Assembly: GCF_027497195.1 (NCBI RefSeq)
Contig: NZ_CP114905.1
Span: 4,098,501-4,162,500, forward strand
Direction: 5' to 3'
From: Streptomyces sp. WMMC500
GTDB taxonomy: Bacteria; Actinomycetota; Actinomycetes; Streptomycetales; Streptomycetaceae
Length of the DNA stretch: 64,000 bases
Shown piece after piece: positions 39,196 through 47,245 of this stretch (the stretch's first letter is position 1; every line of letters starts with the position of its first letter). The notes beneath the pieces were generated by a model. That model ran no database searches and was not told the origin of the DNA. It saw only the letters and a list, made by a program, of their open reading frames with translations. The position numbers were made by a program, and so were the translations under genes.

Positions 39196-40329
39196 GTGAA
39201 GCTCCCCCGCACCACCCGGCTGCGCGCCGCAGCCGCCGGTTCGCTCGCCCTCGCCGGCGCCCTCGTCCTCGGCGCCTGCGGGTCCGACGACAACACCGGC
39301 GACTCCACCGACACCGGCGGCGGCGCCCAGGCCGCCACCGGCGACGTGAAGTGCTCCGGCTCCGGCGAGCTGCTGGCGTCGGGCTCCTCCGCGCAGAAGA
39401 ACGCCGTGGACCAGTGGGTCAGCGACTTCCAGGGCTCCTGCCCGGACATCACCGTCAACTACAAGGCCACCGGCTCCGGCGCCGGCATCCAGGAGTTCCT
39501 GCAGGGCAAGACGGGCTTCGCCGGCTCCGACTCGGCGCTCAAGCCCGAGGAGGTGCAGGCGTCGAAGAAGGTCTGCAAGGACGGCGAGGCCATCAACATC
39601 CCGATGCTCGGCGGCCCCATCGCCATCGGCTACAACGTCGAAGGCGTCGACGACCTCGTCCTCGACCCCGACGTCCTCGGCCGGATCTTCGACGGCTCCG
39701 TCACCACCTGGAACGACCCGGCCATCGCCGACCTCAACCCCGACGCGGACCTGCCGGACACCAAGATCCAGCCGGTGCACCGCTCGGACGAGTCCGGCAC
39801 CACCGACAACTTCACCCAGTACCTCTCCGCCGCCGCCCAGGACGCCTGGCCGCACGAGCCCGGCAAGAAGTGGCCCGTCGAGGGCGGCCAGGCCGCGGAC
39901 GGCTCCGCCGGGGTCTCCTCGCAGGTGCAGCAGACCGACGGCGCGATCTCGTACTTCGAGCTGTCGTACGCCACCGCCAGCGACATCGACACGGTCAAGC
40001 TCGACACCGGCGCCTCCGAGCCCGTCGAGGCCACCAGCGCGAACGCCTCGAAGGCCATCGCCAACGCCAAGGTCAGCGGCACCGGCAAGGACCTGGCGAT
40101 GAAGCTCGACTACACCACCGACGCCGAAGGCGCCTACCCCCTGACCCTCCTCACCTACGAGATCGCCTGCGACAAGGGCAACAACCCGGACAGCCTCGAC
40201 AAGGTCAAGTCCTTCCTCGGCTACACCGCAAGCGAGGCCGGCCAGTCGAAGCTGAGCCAGCTCGGCTACGCCCCCCTGCCCGACGACATCGCCGGGAAGG
40301 TCCGTACGACCGTGGAGTCACTGTCCTGA
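39196..40329 (+). CDS. pstS: Phosphate ABC transporter substrate-binding protein
   Basis: High-affinity phosphate-binding lipoprotein of 377 residues. The signal peptide ends in lipobox LGAC (Cys near residue 28). Phosphate-binding loops are seen in GSSAQKNAVDQW, ATGSGAGIQEFLQGKTGFAGSD and VHRSDESGTTDNFTQYL. The GTG start has AAAGGA eight bases upstream. It heads pstSCAB; a strong hairpin between pstS and pstC probably gives pstS extra mRNA over the rest, as in other Streptomyces. Confidence 0.97.
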   Translation: MKLPRTTRLRAAAAGSLALAGALVLGACGSDDNTGDSTDTGGGAQAATGDVKCSGSGELLASGSSAQKNAVDQWVSDFQGSCPDITVNYKATGSGAGIQEFLQGKTGFAGSDSALKPEEVQASKKVCKDGEAINIPMLGGPIAIGYNVEGVDDLVLDPDVLGRIFDGSVTTWNDPAIADLNPDADLPDTKIQPVHRSDESGTTDNFTQYLSAAAQDAWPHEPGKKWPVEGGQAADGSAGVSSQVQQTDGAISYFELSYATASDIDTVKLDTGASEPVEATSANASKAIANAKVSGTGKDLAMKLDYTTDAEGAYPLTLLTYEIACDKGNNPDSLDKVKSFLGYTASEAGQSKLSQLGYAPLPDDIAGKVRTTVESLS

Positions 40330-40350
40330 CCCCCGACCCGCACCCCCGCA

Positions 40351-40376
40351 GCCCCCGCGCCGCCCGGCGCGGGGGC
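40351..40376 (+). terminator. Hairpin between pstS and pstC
   Basis: A perfect 11-bp GC stem (GCCCCCGCGCC / GGCGCGGGGGC) with a GCCC loop, 21 bases after pstS. It likely acts as a partial terminator or mRNA 3'-end stabiliser. Confidence 0.75.
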
Positions 40377-40469
40377 CCGGAGGGCGCGGGCGACGCATCC
40401 GGTGCACCGCCGCCGGGACGACACGCGCACAGCTATGCGCCGCCGCCCCACCCAGACCGGAGGCCGCAC

Positions 40470-41474
40470 GTGAGTACCGACACGGACATACGCACACAGA
40501 CCCCTCCGCCGCCGCCGAAGGCGCCACCAGAGAAGCGCCGCGGCAAGGCCGCCACCCGCCTGGGCGACCGCGTCTTCGCCGGCCTGTCCAAGGGCTCCGG
40601 GATCACCCTGCTGGTGATCATGGGCGCGATCGCGGCCTTCCTCGCGTACCGCGCCGCGCTCGCCCTCGCCAAGAACGAGGGGAACTTCCTCACCACCTTC
40701 GAGTGGGACGCCAACGCCGACCCGCCCGTCTTCGGCATCGCCGTGCTGGCCTTCGGGACGATCGTCTCGTCGGTCATCGCGATGGTCATCGCTGTGCCGA
40801 TCGCCGTGGGCATCGCGCTGTTCATCACCCACTACGCGCCGCGGAGGCTGGCGGCGCCCCTCGCGTACCTCATCGACCTGCTGGCCGCCGTCCCGTCCAT
40901 CGTCTACGGCCTGTGGGGCGCCCTGTTCCTCGTCCCACGCCTGGTCGGACCGTACGAATGGCTGGACGACCTCTTCGCCTGGACCGTCGTCTTCTCGTAC
41001 GACGGCGGCGTCCCGCGCTCCCTGATGACCGCCGGCATCCTGCTGGCGATCATGATCTTGCCGATCGTCACCAACGTCAGCCGCGAGGTCTTCCGGCAGG
41101 TGCCGCAGACGCAGCAGGAGGCGGCGCTGGCGATGGGCGCCACGCGCTGGGAGGTCATCCGCATGACGGTGCTGCCCTTCGGCCGCTCCGGCGTCATCTC
41201 CGCCTCGATGCTGGGCCTCGGGCGGGCGCTGGGCGAGACGATGGCGGTCGCCACCGTGCTGTCGCCGTCGGCGATCCTGTCGGCGAAGATCCTGGAGCCC
41301 GGTGGCGGGACGTTCGCGCAGAACATCGCCTCGGCGTTCAAGGAGGCGGGTGAGTTCGGGCGGGACGCGCTGATCGCCTCCGGCCTGGTCCTGTTCGTCA
41401 TCACGCTGCTGGTCAACGGCGCGGCCCGGCTGATCATCGCGCGTCGCAAGGAGTACTCGGGGGCCAACGCATGA
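40470..41474 (+). CDS. pstC: Phosphate ABC transporter permease PstC
   Basis: Inner-membrane permease, 334 residues with about six helices, including GITLLVIMGAIAAFLAYRAA and AVLAFGTIVSSVIAMVIAVP. The conserved cytoplasmic loop reads QQEAALAMGATRWEVIRMTVLP, followed by LGLGRALGETMAVATVLSP. GTG at 40470 has GGAGG six bases upstream. The N-terminal 35 residues are Pro/Lys-rich and cytoplasmic. Its stop overlaps pstA (ATGA). Confidence 0.97.
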   Translation: MSTDTDIRTQTPPPPPKAPPEKRRGKAATRLGDRVFAGLSKGSGITLLVIMGAIAAFLAYRAALALAKNEGNFLTTFEWDANADPPVFGIAVLAFGTIVSSVIAMVIAVPIAVGIALFITHYAPRRLAAPLAYLIDLLAAVPSIVYGLWGALFLVPRLVGPYEWLDDLFAWTVVFSYDGGVPRSLMTAGILLAIMILPIVTNVSREVFRQVPQTQQEAALAMGATRWEVIRMTVLPFGRSGVISASMLGLGRALGETMAVATVLSPSAILSAKILEPGGGTFAQNIASAFKEAGEFGRDALIASGLVLFVITLLVNGAARLIIARRKEYSGANA

Positions 41475-42544
41475 GCGCGCCCCGGACGGCGCCCCGGACC
41501 GCCGACAGTGCCGACGCCCTCGGCATCCACCAGCCGCGCCTGCCGCGCTGGGCGCCCGCCGGCGTCGCCGTCGCCGCGGTGGCCGCGGCGACGGCCGTGG
41601 GGCTGGGCGCGGGGCTGTCCAGCCGTACGCAGTGGGGGGTGATCGCCGCGCTGCTCTTCGTCGCCGGGCTGTACGCCGTCTCGGCCCGCGCGGAGGGCAC
41701 CCGCAAGGCGAAGGACCGGCTGGCGACGTCGCTCGTGTGGGGCGCCTTCCTGCTGGCCGTCATCCCGCTGGCGTCGCTGATCTGGGAGACCGTACGGCAG
41801 GGCGTCAAGGTCCTCGACGGCTACTTCCTGACCCACTCCATGAACGGCGTCGTCGCCATCGCCCCCGGCGGCGGCATCTACCACGCCCTCCTGGGCACCA
41901 TCCAGCAGGTCGCGCTGGGCACCCTCATCGCCACCCCCATCGGGCTGCTGACGGGCGTGTACCTGGTGGAGTACGGGCGGGGACGGCTGGCCAAGGCGGT
42001 GACGTTCTTCGTCGACGTCATGACGGGCATCCCGTCGATCGTCGCCGGCCTCTTCGTCCTCAGCGTCTGGATCATGGGGCTGGGCTTCGGCTACTCCGGC
42101 CTCGCCGGCTCGTTCGCGCTGGCCATCCTGATGATGCCGATCGTCGTGCGCTCGACCGAGGAGATGCTGAAGCTCGTGCCGAACGAGCTGCGGGAGGCGT
42201 CGTACGCCCTGGGCGTACCGAAGTGGAAGACGATCCTGAAGGTCGTCCTGCCCACCTCCCTCGGCGGCATCACCACCGGCGTCATGCTGGCCGTCGCCCG
42301 CATCACCGGCGAGACGGCTCCTCTGTTGCTGCTCGTCTTCGGCAACCCCGCCATCAACGACAACCCCTTCGAGGGCGCCCAGGCGTCGCTGCCGCTCTAC
42401 ATCTACGAGCAGTGGGCCAACGGCAACAACGCCTCCTACGACCGCGCCTGGGCCGCCGCTCTGGTGCTCATCATCTTCGTGATGATCCTCAACCTGCTGG
42501 CCCGCGGCATCGCCCGCTGGAAGGCCCCGAAAACCGGCCACTGA
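41471..42544 (+). CDS. pstA: Phosphate ABC transporter permease PstA
   Basis: Second permease of the Pst complex, 357 residues. After about 45 N-terminal residues there are two extra helices and then the core with HALLGTIQQVALGTLIATPIG, FFVDVMTGIPSIVAGLFVL and the EAA loop ELREASYALGVPKWKTILKVVLP. The ATGA overlap with pstC fixes the start. It pairs with PstC to form the channel. Confidence 0.97.
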   Translation: MSAPRTAPRTADSADALGIHQPRLPRWAPAGVAVAAVAAATAVGLGAGLSSRTQWGVIAALLFVAGLYAVSARAEGTRKAKDRLATSLVWGAFLLAVIPLASLIWETVRQGVKVLDGYFLTHSMNGVVAIAPGGGIYHALLGTIQQVALGTLIATPIGLLTGVYLVEYGRGRLAKAVTFFVDVMTGIPSIVAGLFVLSVWIMGLGFGYSGLAGSFALAILMMPIVVRSTEEMLKLVPNELREASYALGVPKWKTILKVVLPTSLGGITTGVMLAVARITGETAPLLLLVFGNPAINDNPFEGAQASLPLYIYEQWANGNNASYDRAWAAALVLIIFVMILNLLARGIARWKAPKTGH

Positions 42545-42574
42545 CGGCCACGTAAAGAGAGAGATTCCAGCCCC

Positions 42575-43351
42575 ATGGCCAAGCGCATCGACATCAGCGG
42601 CCTCACCGCCTACTACAGCGACTTCAAGGCGATCGAGGACATCTCGATGGCCGTCGAGCCCCGCTCCGTGACCGCCTTCATCGGCCCGTCCGGCTGCGGC
42701 AAGTCCACCTTCCTGCGCACCATCAACCGCATGCACGAGGTCATCCCCGGCGCCCGCGTGGAGGGGAAGGTGATGCTGGACGACGAGAACCTCTACGCCA
42801 GCGGCGTCGACCCCGTCTCCGTACGCCGCGTGGTCGGCATGGTCTTCCAGCGCCCCAACCCGTTCCCGACCATGAGCGTCTACGAGAACGTCGCCGCCGG
42901 CCTGAAGCTCAACAGCCGCTACAAGAAGTCCGAGCTGGACGACGTGGTGGAGAAGTCCCTGCGCGGCGCGAACCTGTGGAACGAGGTCAAGGACCGCCTC
43001 AACCGCCCCGGCTCGGGCCTGTCCGGCGGCCAGCAGCAGCGCCTGTGCATCGCCCGCGCCATCGCGGTCGAACCCCAGGTCCTCCTCATGGACGAGCCCT
43101 GCTCGGCCCTCGACCCGATCTCCACCCTCGCCATCGAGGACCTGATCGCCGACCTCAAGGAGCGGTTCACGATCGTGATCGTGACGCACAACATGCAGCA
43201 GGCGGCGCGGGTCTCCGACCGCACCGCGTTCTTCAACCTGTCAGAGGTCGGGGAGCCGGGGCGGCTGATCGAGGTCGGCGACACCGACATGATCTTCTCC
43301 AATCCCGAGGAGAAGGCGACGGAGGACTACATCTCGGGCCGCTTCGGCTGA
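42575..43351 (+). CDS. pstB: Phosphate ABC transporter ATP-binding protein PstB
   Basis: ATPase of the Pst importer, 258 residues. It opens [20 protein letters not shown]. Walker [20 protein letters not shown] lies near residue 34; also seen are [18 protein letters not shown], the signature [14 protein letters not shown] and Walker [17 protein letters not shown], with the switch His in [23 protein letters not shown]-type sequence lies before the ATG, 30 bases after pstA. It ends 32 bases from the convergent Pit gene. Confidence 0.98.
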   Translation: MAKRIDISGLTAYYSDFKAIEDISMAVEPRSVTAFIGPSGCGKSTFLRTINRMHEVIPGARVEGKVMLDDENLYASGVDPVSVRRVVGMVFQRPNPFPTMSVYENVAAGLKLNSRYKKSELDDVVEKSLRGANLWNEVKDRLNRPGSGLSGGQQQRLCIARAIAVEPQVLLMDEPCSALDPISTLAIEDLIADLKERFTIVIVTHNMQQAARVSDRTAFFNLSEVGEPGRLIEVGDTDMIFSNPEEKATEDYISGRFG

Positions 43352-43383
43352 CGGGCCGGCGGCCGAGGCGAAACGCTTCAGCG

Positions 43384-44382
43384 CTACTCGAAGGCCAGGT
43401 GCGCGAGCCAGTACATCGCCGCCGCCACCCCCGCGGCGGCGGGCATCGTGATGAACCACCCCATCACGATGTTCTTCGCGACCCCCCACCGCACGGCCTT
43501 GACCCGCTTCGTCGCGCCGACGCCCATGATCGCCGAAGTGATCACGTGCGTGGTCGAGATGGGGGCGTTGAACATGAACGACGCCGAGTACATGATCCCC
43601 GACGCGGTCGTCTCCGCCGCGAACCCCTGCGGCGGCTGCAGGTCGATGATCCGCCGCCCCAGCGTCCGCATGATGCGCCAGCCGCCCGCGTACGTACCGA
43701 GCGACAGCATCAGCGCGCACGCCACCTTCACCCACCACGGGATGGCGTCGCCCTCGTCCTCCACGTCCGCGATGACCAGCGCCATCACCACGACGCCCAT
43801 CGTCTTCTGCGCGTCCTGCAGCCCGTGCCCCAGCGCCATCGCCGCGGCCGAGACGGTCTGCGCCACCCGGAAGCCGCGCTGCGCGCGGCGCGGGGTGGAG
43901 CGGCGGAACCCCCACATGATCGCGCACATCGCCAGATAGCCGACGCACAGGCCGACGAGCGGCGAGACGAACATCGGGATGACGATCTTCTCCAGCACCC
44001 CGGACCAGTACACCGTCGACGACGCCGCCAGCGCCGCGCCGACCATGCCGCCGAAGAGCGCGTGCGAGGACGACGACGGCAGCCCGAAGTACCACGTGAT
44101 CATGTTCCACGTGATCGCCCCGACCAGGGCGGCGAACAGGATCCACATCCCGTGCGAGCCGTGCGGGGTCTCGATCAGCCCTTCGCTCACCGTCTTGGCG
44201 ACGCCGCTGCCGAGGAAGGCGCCGGCGAAGTTCATCACCGCGGCCATCAGCAGCGCGGCGCGCGGCGTCAGGGCACGGGTGGAGACGGAGGTCGCGATCG
44301 CGTTGGCGGAGTCGTGGAAGCCGTTGGTGTACGTGAAGAAGAGCGCAACCCCGATCGTGACGACAAGCGCGAAGGTGTCCAC
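43384..44382 (-). CDS. Low-affinity inorganic phosphate transporter (PiT)
   Basis: A 332-residue PiT-family permease with about nine to ten helices. It opens FALVVTIGVALFFTYTNGFHDSANAIATSVSTRALTP, whose first repeat carries the family GFHDxANA signature. The second repeat has ISTTHVITSAIMGVGATKR. Members co-transport metal phosphate using the proton or cation gradient. The GTG follows the DUF47 gene by five bases and uses AAGGAG within the end of that gene. In S. coelicolor I recall this locus as pitH1. Confidence 0.95.
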   Translation of the reverse strand: MDTFALVVTIGVALFFTYTNGFHDSANAIATSVSTRALTPRAALLMAAVMNFAGAFLGSGVAKTVSEGLIETPHGSHGMWILFAALVGAITWNMITWYFGLPSSSSHALFGGMVGAALAASSTVYWSGVLEKIVIPMFVSPLVGLCVGYLAMCAIMWGFRRSTPRRAQRGFRVAQTVSAAAMALGHGLQDAQKTMGVVVMALVIADVEDEGDAIPWWVKVACALMLSLGTYAGGWRIMRTLGRRIIDLQPPQGFAAETTASGIMYSASFMFNAPISTTHVITSAIMGVGATKRVKAVRWGVAKNIVMGWFITMPAAAGVAAAMYWLAHLAFE

Positions 44383-44387
44383 CGGGC

Positions 44388-45008
44388 TCAGGACTCCTTG
44401 ACCGCGATCGTTTCCACGGTGTTCGCGACCTTCTCGAAGGCGTCGGCGGCCTCTTCCAGGACATCGACGATCTGCTTGAGCTTGAGCACCTCGATGGCGT
44501 CGTACTTGCCGTTGAAGAGGTGGGCGAGGAGTTTGCGGTGGATCTGGTCCGCCTGGTTCTCCAGCCTGTTGACCTCGATCCAGAACTCCGGCAGGTGGTT
44601 GAGCGTACGGAGGTTGGGCATCGCCTCCGCGGTCAGTTCCGCGGCCCGCGCGAGCACCTCGATCTGCTGCTCCACGCCCCGCGGCAGTTCCTCGATCTGG
44701 TAGAGGACGACGAGGTCGACGGCCTCCTCCATGAAGTCCATGATGTCGTCGAGGGAGCTGGCCAGCCGGTAGATGTCCTCCCGGTCGAAGGGCGTGATGA
44801 ACGAGGCGTTGAGCTGGTGCAGGATGGCGTGGGTGGCGTCGTCACCGGCGTGCTCCGCAGCGCGCATCCGCTCGGCGATCTCGGCCCGGGCGGAGGAATC
44901 CGCCCCGAGCAGTTCCATCAGGAGCTTCGAGCCCGTCACGATGTTGTCAGCCGAGGCGGCGAACATATCGTAGAAGCTCGTCTCCCTGGGGGTCAGACGA
45001 AATCGCAC
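44388..45008 (-). CDS. DUF47/PhoU-like phosphate transport regulator
   Basis: A 206-residue all-helical PhoU-like protein of the DUF47 (TIGR00153) family, opening RFRLTPRETSFYDMFAASADN. The metal-coordinating helices are seen in EHAGDDATHAILHQLN, TPFDREDIYRLASSLDDIMDF and ENQADQIHRKLLAHLF. Such proteins are usually coupled to a PiT transporter and are thought to regulate it. Here the two form a bicistronic unit. GTG at 45008 starts it. Confidence 0.95.
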   Translation of the reverse strand: MRFRLTPRETSFYDMFAASADNIVTGSKLLMELLGADSSARAEIAERMRAAEHAGDDATHAILHQLNASFITPFDREDIYRLASSLDDIMDFMEEAVDLVVLYQIEELPRGVEQQIEVLARAAELTAEAMPNLRTLNHLPEFWIEVNRLENQADQIHRKLLAHLFNGKYDAIEVLKLKQIVDVLEEAADAFEKVANTVETIAVKES

Positions 45009-45131
45009 GTGATGATCCTCAGTGCTGCGAATATCGGCGAATAGGTCCTGATGATGCTAGGCGAGCCACACCGGCGGAGCGAACCGGCTGTGCGGCACAG
45101 CCGCAGGACAGAATGCCACGAACGCGGTATC

Positions 45132-45152
45132 ATATACCCCCAGAGGGTATAT
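45132..45152 (+). promoter_or_regulatory. CsoR operator
   Basis: Inverted repeat ATATACCC-N5-GGGTATAT, matching the known CsoR site type with a TATACCCC core and a matching GGGTATA arm. It lies 83 bases upstream of the csoR GTG, so copper would lift autorepression. Confidence 0.88.
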
Positions 45153-45235
45153 CCTGCACCGTTCGCATACGGTGGTACGCATACAGCGATACGCGCACCG
45201 GGCGGATCGAGGGATGGGAACGGAAGGACGGGCAC

Positions 45236-45571
45236 GTGACCGACACCACGGCAACGACGGCCGCCGTCGAGACGGCGCCGGGCTCCGGCCCACACGGGTA
45301 CAGCAAGGACAAAGAGGCCCACCTCAAACGACTCCGCCGGATCGAGGGCCAGGTCCGCGGCCTGCAGCGGATGGTCGAAGAGGACGTCTACTGCATCGAC
45401 ATACTCACGCAGGTCTCCGCGAGCACGAAGGCGCTGCAGTCCTTCGCGCTGCAACTGCTGGAAGAGCACCTGCGGCACTGCGTCGCCGACGCGGCCGCCC
45501 GGGGCGGCGACGAGATCGACGCGAAGGTCGAGGAGGCCACCGCGGCCATCGCCCGGATGCTGCGCGCGTAA
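45236..45571 (+). CDS. csoR: Copper-sensing transcriptional repressor CsoR
   Basis: A 111-residue all-helical repressor that releases DNA on binding Cu(I). The copper ligands are present with the spacing of the mycobacterial protein: Cys53 (VYCIDILTQ), His78 and Cys82 (EEHLRHCV). The DNA-binding first helix includes HLKRLRRIEGQVRGLQRMVEED. GTG at 45236 follows GGAAGGA. An operator lies upstream. No copper ATPase or chaperone gene adjoins it, so its other targets must be elsewhere. Confidence 0.95.
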   Translation: MTDTTATTAAVETAPGSGPHGYSKDKEAHLKRLRRIEGQVRGLQRMVEEDVYCIDILTQVSASTKALQSFALQLLEEHLRHCVADAAARGGDEIDAKVEEATAAIARMLRA

Positions 45572-45599
45572 CGCCGGGCGGACGTCCGCCGCCCGTGCG

Positions 45600-45797
45600 C
45601 TACGGCGTGATCTCCTGCCGTCCGCGCCTGCGGTCCCGCTCGGAGCCGCGCCGCGCGGCTTCCACCCTCAGCACTTCGTCGATGCGGTCCTCGCTCAGGC
45701 GGTCTTCCGGTGCGCTCGTCGCCGCGATGATCAATTCGCCGCACAACTCGATTTCGGCGAGAGCCACATGGTCCTGGACGGCCGACCCCCGACCCAC
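45600..45797 (-). CDS. Small conserved hypothetical protein
   Basis: A 65-residue protein with a core ALAEIELCGELIIAATSAPEDRLSEDRIDEVLRV that I recall from many short Streptomyces proteins. A basic Arg-rich tail ends it. GTG at 45797 was chosen because GGGGTGA lies six bases upstream; a TTG two codons earlier would sit on that site. It is convergent with csoR, 28 bases away. Function is unknown. Confidence 0.7.
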   Translation of the reverse strand: MGRGSAVQDHVALAEIELCGELIIAATSAPEDRLSEDRIDEVLRVEAARRGSERDRRRGRQEITP

Positions 45798-45962
45798 GTG
45801 CAATCACCCCACTTCCCCATGCACACCCGCCGGCAGCCGGGCTCACCGCTCAGAGTAGGGAGGGCGGCACAGTCCGCGCATGACACGTCTGGACCATTTA
45901 CGGCCCCGGCCTTCCCGGGCGAATCCCGACGCGCCCGTGCAAAAGACCGGAATCAACTCCCG

Positions 45963-46877
45963 TCAGAGAGCGGGCTGTTGGCCGCTCTGGCGAACCGTTC
46001 CGGCATAGATGTCGCGCTCCGCGGGCAGGGTCACGTCGGCCGGCGCCCCGAAGTCGTAGGTTTCGACGGTCGACGCCACCCGCACCGGTGAGTCGCCGGA
46101 CAGCGCGAACTCGTGCCGCACCCGCCGCGGCCGGCCGTCCGCGTCCAGATACACGTCGAAGGCGACCGCGTCCTGGACGAACCCGTCGGCCGCGGCGGCC
46201 AGCGCCCCGCGCGCGTACGCGGACGCGGAGCGGGCGGCGCGGCCGAGGCCGGCCGTGCCCTCGTAGTGCCGGACGACGCTGTCGCCGACGCGCTCCTCGC
46301 CCACGTAGCGCACCTCGCGGGCGCCGCGCAGCAGTTCGGCGGCGGTCAGCGGGTCGGTGGCGCCGTTGGTGACGAGGTTGCCGTCGGCCAGCCGGGTCGT
46401 GTCGAGCCGGAGCCACTTGTCGGCGGGGACGCCGGCGCCGCGGTTCTTCATGTACAGCGCGCCGCCCGCGTACAGCTCGGTGATCGGCTCCCCTTCGGCC
46501 TGCGGCAGCACCACGCGCAGCAGGCCGCGCCGCCCCGCGTAGTCGAAGGCGCCGTCGCCGCTGACGGTGACCCGGGTGCCGCCGCTGGTCATCTCCATCG
46601 CCGTACGCGCCCGGGAGCTGCCCGCGTCGGCGAGTGCGTCGGCGGCGCGCTGCACCGCGCTGAGCGGATCACCGCCCGGGTGTCCGTCGGCCGCCGCGCC
46701 GCGCTCGGAGCAGCCGGCGGTGGCGGACAGGGCCGCCGCTGCGAGTGCGGCGAGGAGCGCGAGCGCGGCGGCGGGCCGGGCCGCGGGGGCGGGGCGAGGG
46801 CCGGGACGGCCGGGGGTGCCGCCGGGGCGTGCGGGCGTGGTGCCGGTACGTACGGTCCGCCGCTGCTCCGCCGCCAT
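45963..46877 (-). CDS. LppX/LprAFG-like lipoprotein
   Basis: A 304-residue exported lipoprotein. After a basic, Pro-rich N-terminus the hydrophobic stretch AAALALLAALAAAALSATAG leads to a lipobox Cys (TAGC, about residue 56). The mature domain has the beta-strand pattern of LolA-fold LppX/LprG proteins: TRVTVSGDGAFDYAGRRG, ELYAGGALYMKN and RHEFALSGDSPVRVASTVE. Known members carry lipids across the periplasm. Ligand here is unknown. It is monocistronic. Confidence 0.82.
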   Translation of the reverse strand: MAAEQRRTVRTGTTPARPGGTPGRPGPRPAPAARPAAALALLAALAAAALSATAGCSERGAAADGHPGGDPLSAVQRAADALADAGSSRARTAMEMTSGGTRVTVSGDGAFDYAGRRGLLRVVLPQAEGEPITELYAGGALYMKNRGAGVPADKWLRLDTTRLADGNLVTNGATDPLTAAELLRGAREVRYVGEERVGDSVVRHYEGTAGLGRAARSASAYARGALAAAADGFVQDAVAFDVYLDADGRPRRVRHEFALSGDSPVRVASTVETYDFGAPADVTLPAERDIYAGTVRQSGQQPAL

Positions 46878-46971
46878 CTCTCGCTACCCCCGGCCGGTGG
46901 TCTCTCCGGTTCGCTTAACGAGGTGGAGGGGGCCTCGTCACGGTCTGTCCCACCCGCGGTAGCGTGGCCGC

Positions 46972-47196
46972 GTGCTCAGCGACGGACCCGGCCCCGGGCC
47001 GGGTGACCCCGACGGCGGCGCGCGCTCCGGCGGCCCGTACCGCGACGAGAGGCACCGCACGTCGACCGCCGAGCGGGGCGCGTTCGTGTGCGCCCGCTGC
47101 ACCTGCGGCTGGACCGGGCCGGCCCGCCGCGCCCGCTCCCGCGCCCGCGCGGACGCCGCGGACCATCTGCCCGACCTGCCGGACGGGACCGGCTGA
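46972..47196 (+). CDS. Small hypothetical protein with CxCxW motif
   Basis: A 74-residue protein with a disordered Gly/Pro-rich first half and the short motif FVCARCTCGWTGPARRARSRARADAA (shown in pieces: FVCARCTCGW, then an Arg-rich helix). The three close Cys might bind a metal. GTG at 46972 is the probable start. I recall similar short proteins in Streptomyces, but without knowledge of function. Confidence 0.5.
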   Translation: MLSDGPGPGPGDPDGGARSGGPYRDERHRTSTAERGAFVCARCTCGWTGPARRARSRARADAADHLPDLPDGTG

Positions 47197-47245
47197 GGGG
47201 TACGTACCGCCAGGCTTTGCTACTTGGGGGTAGCGAAGGGCGGAC

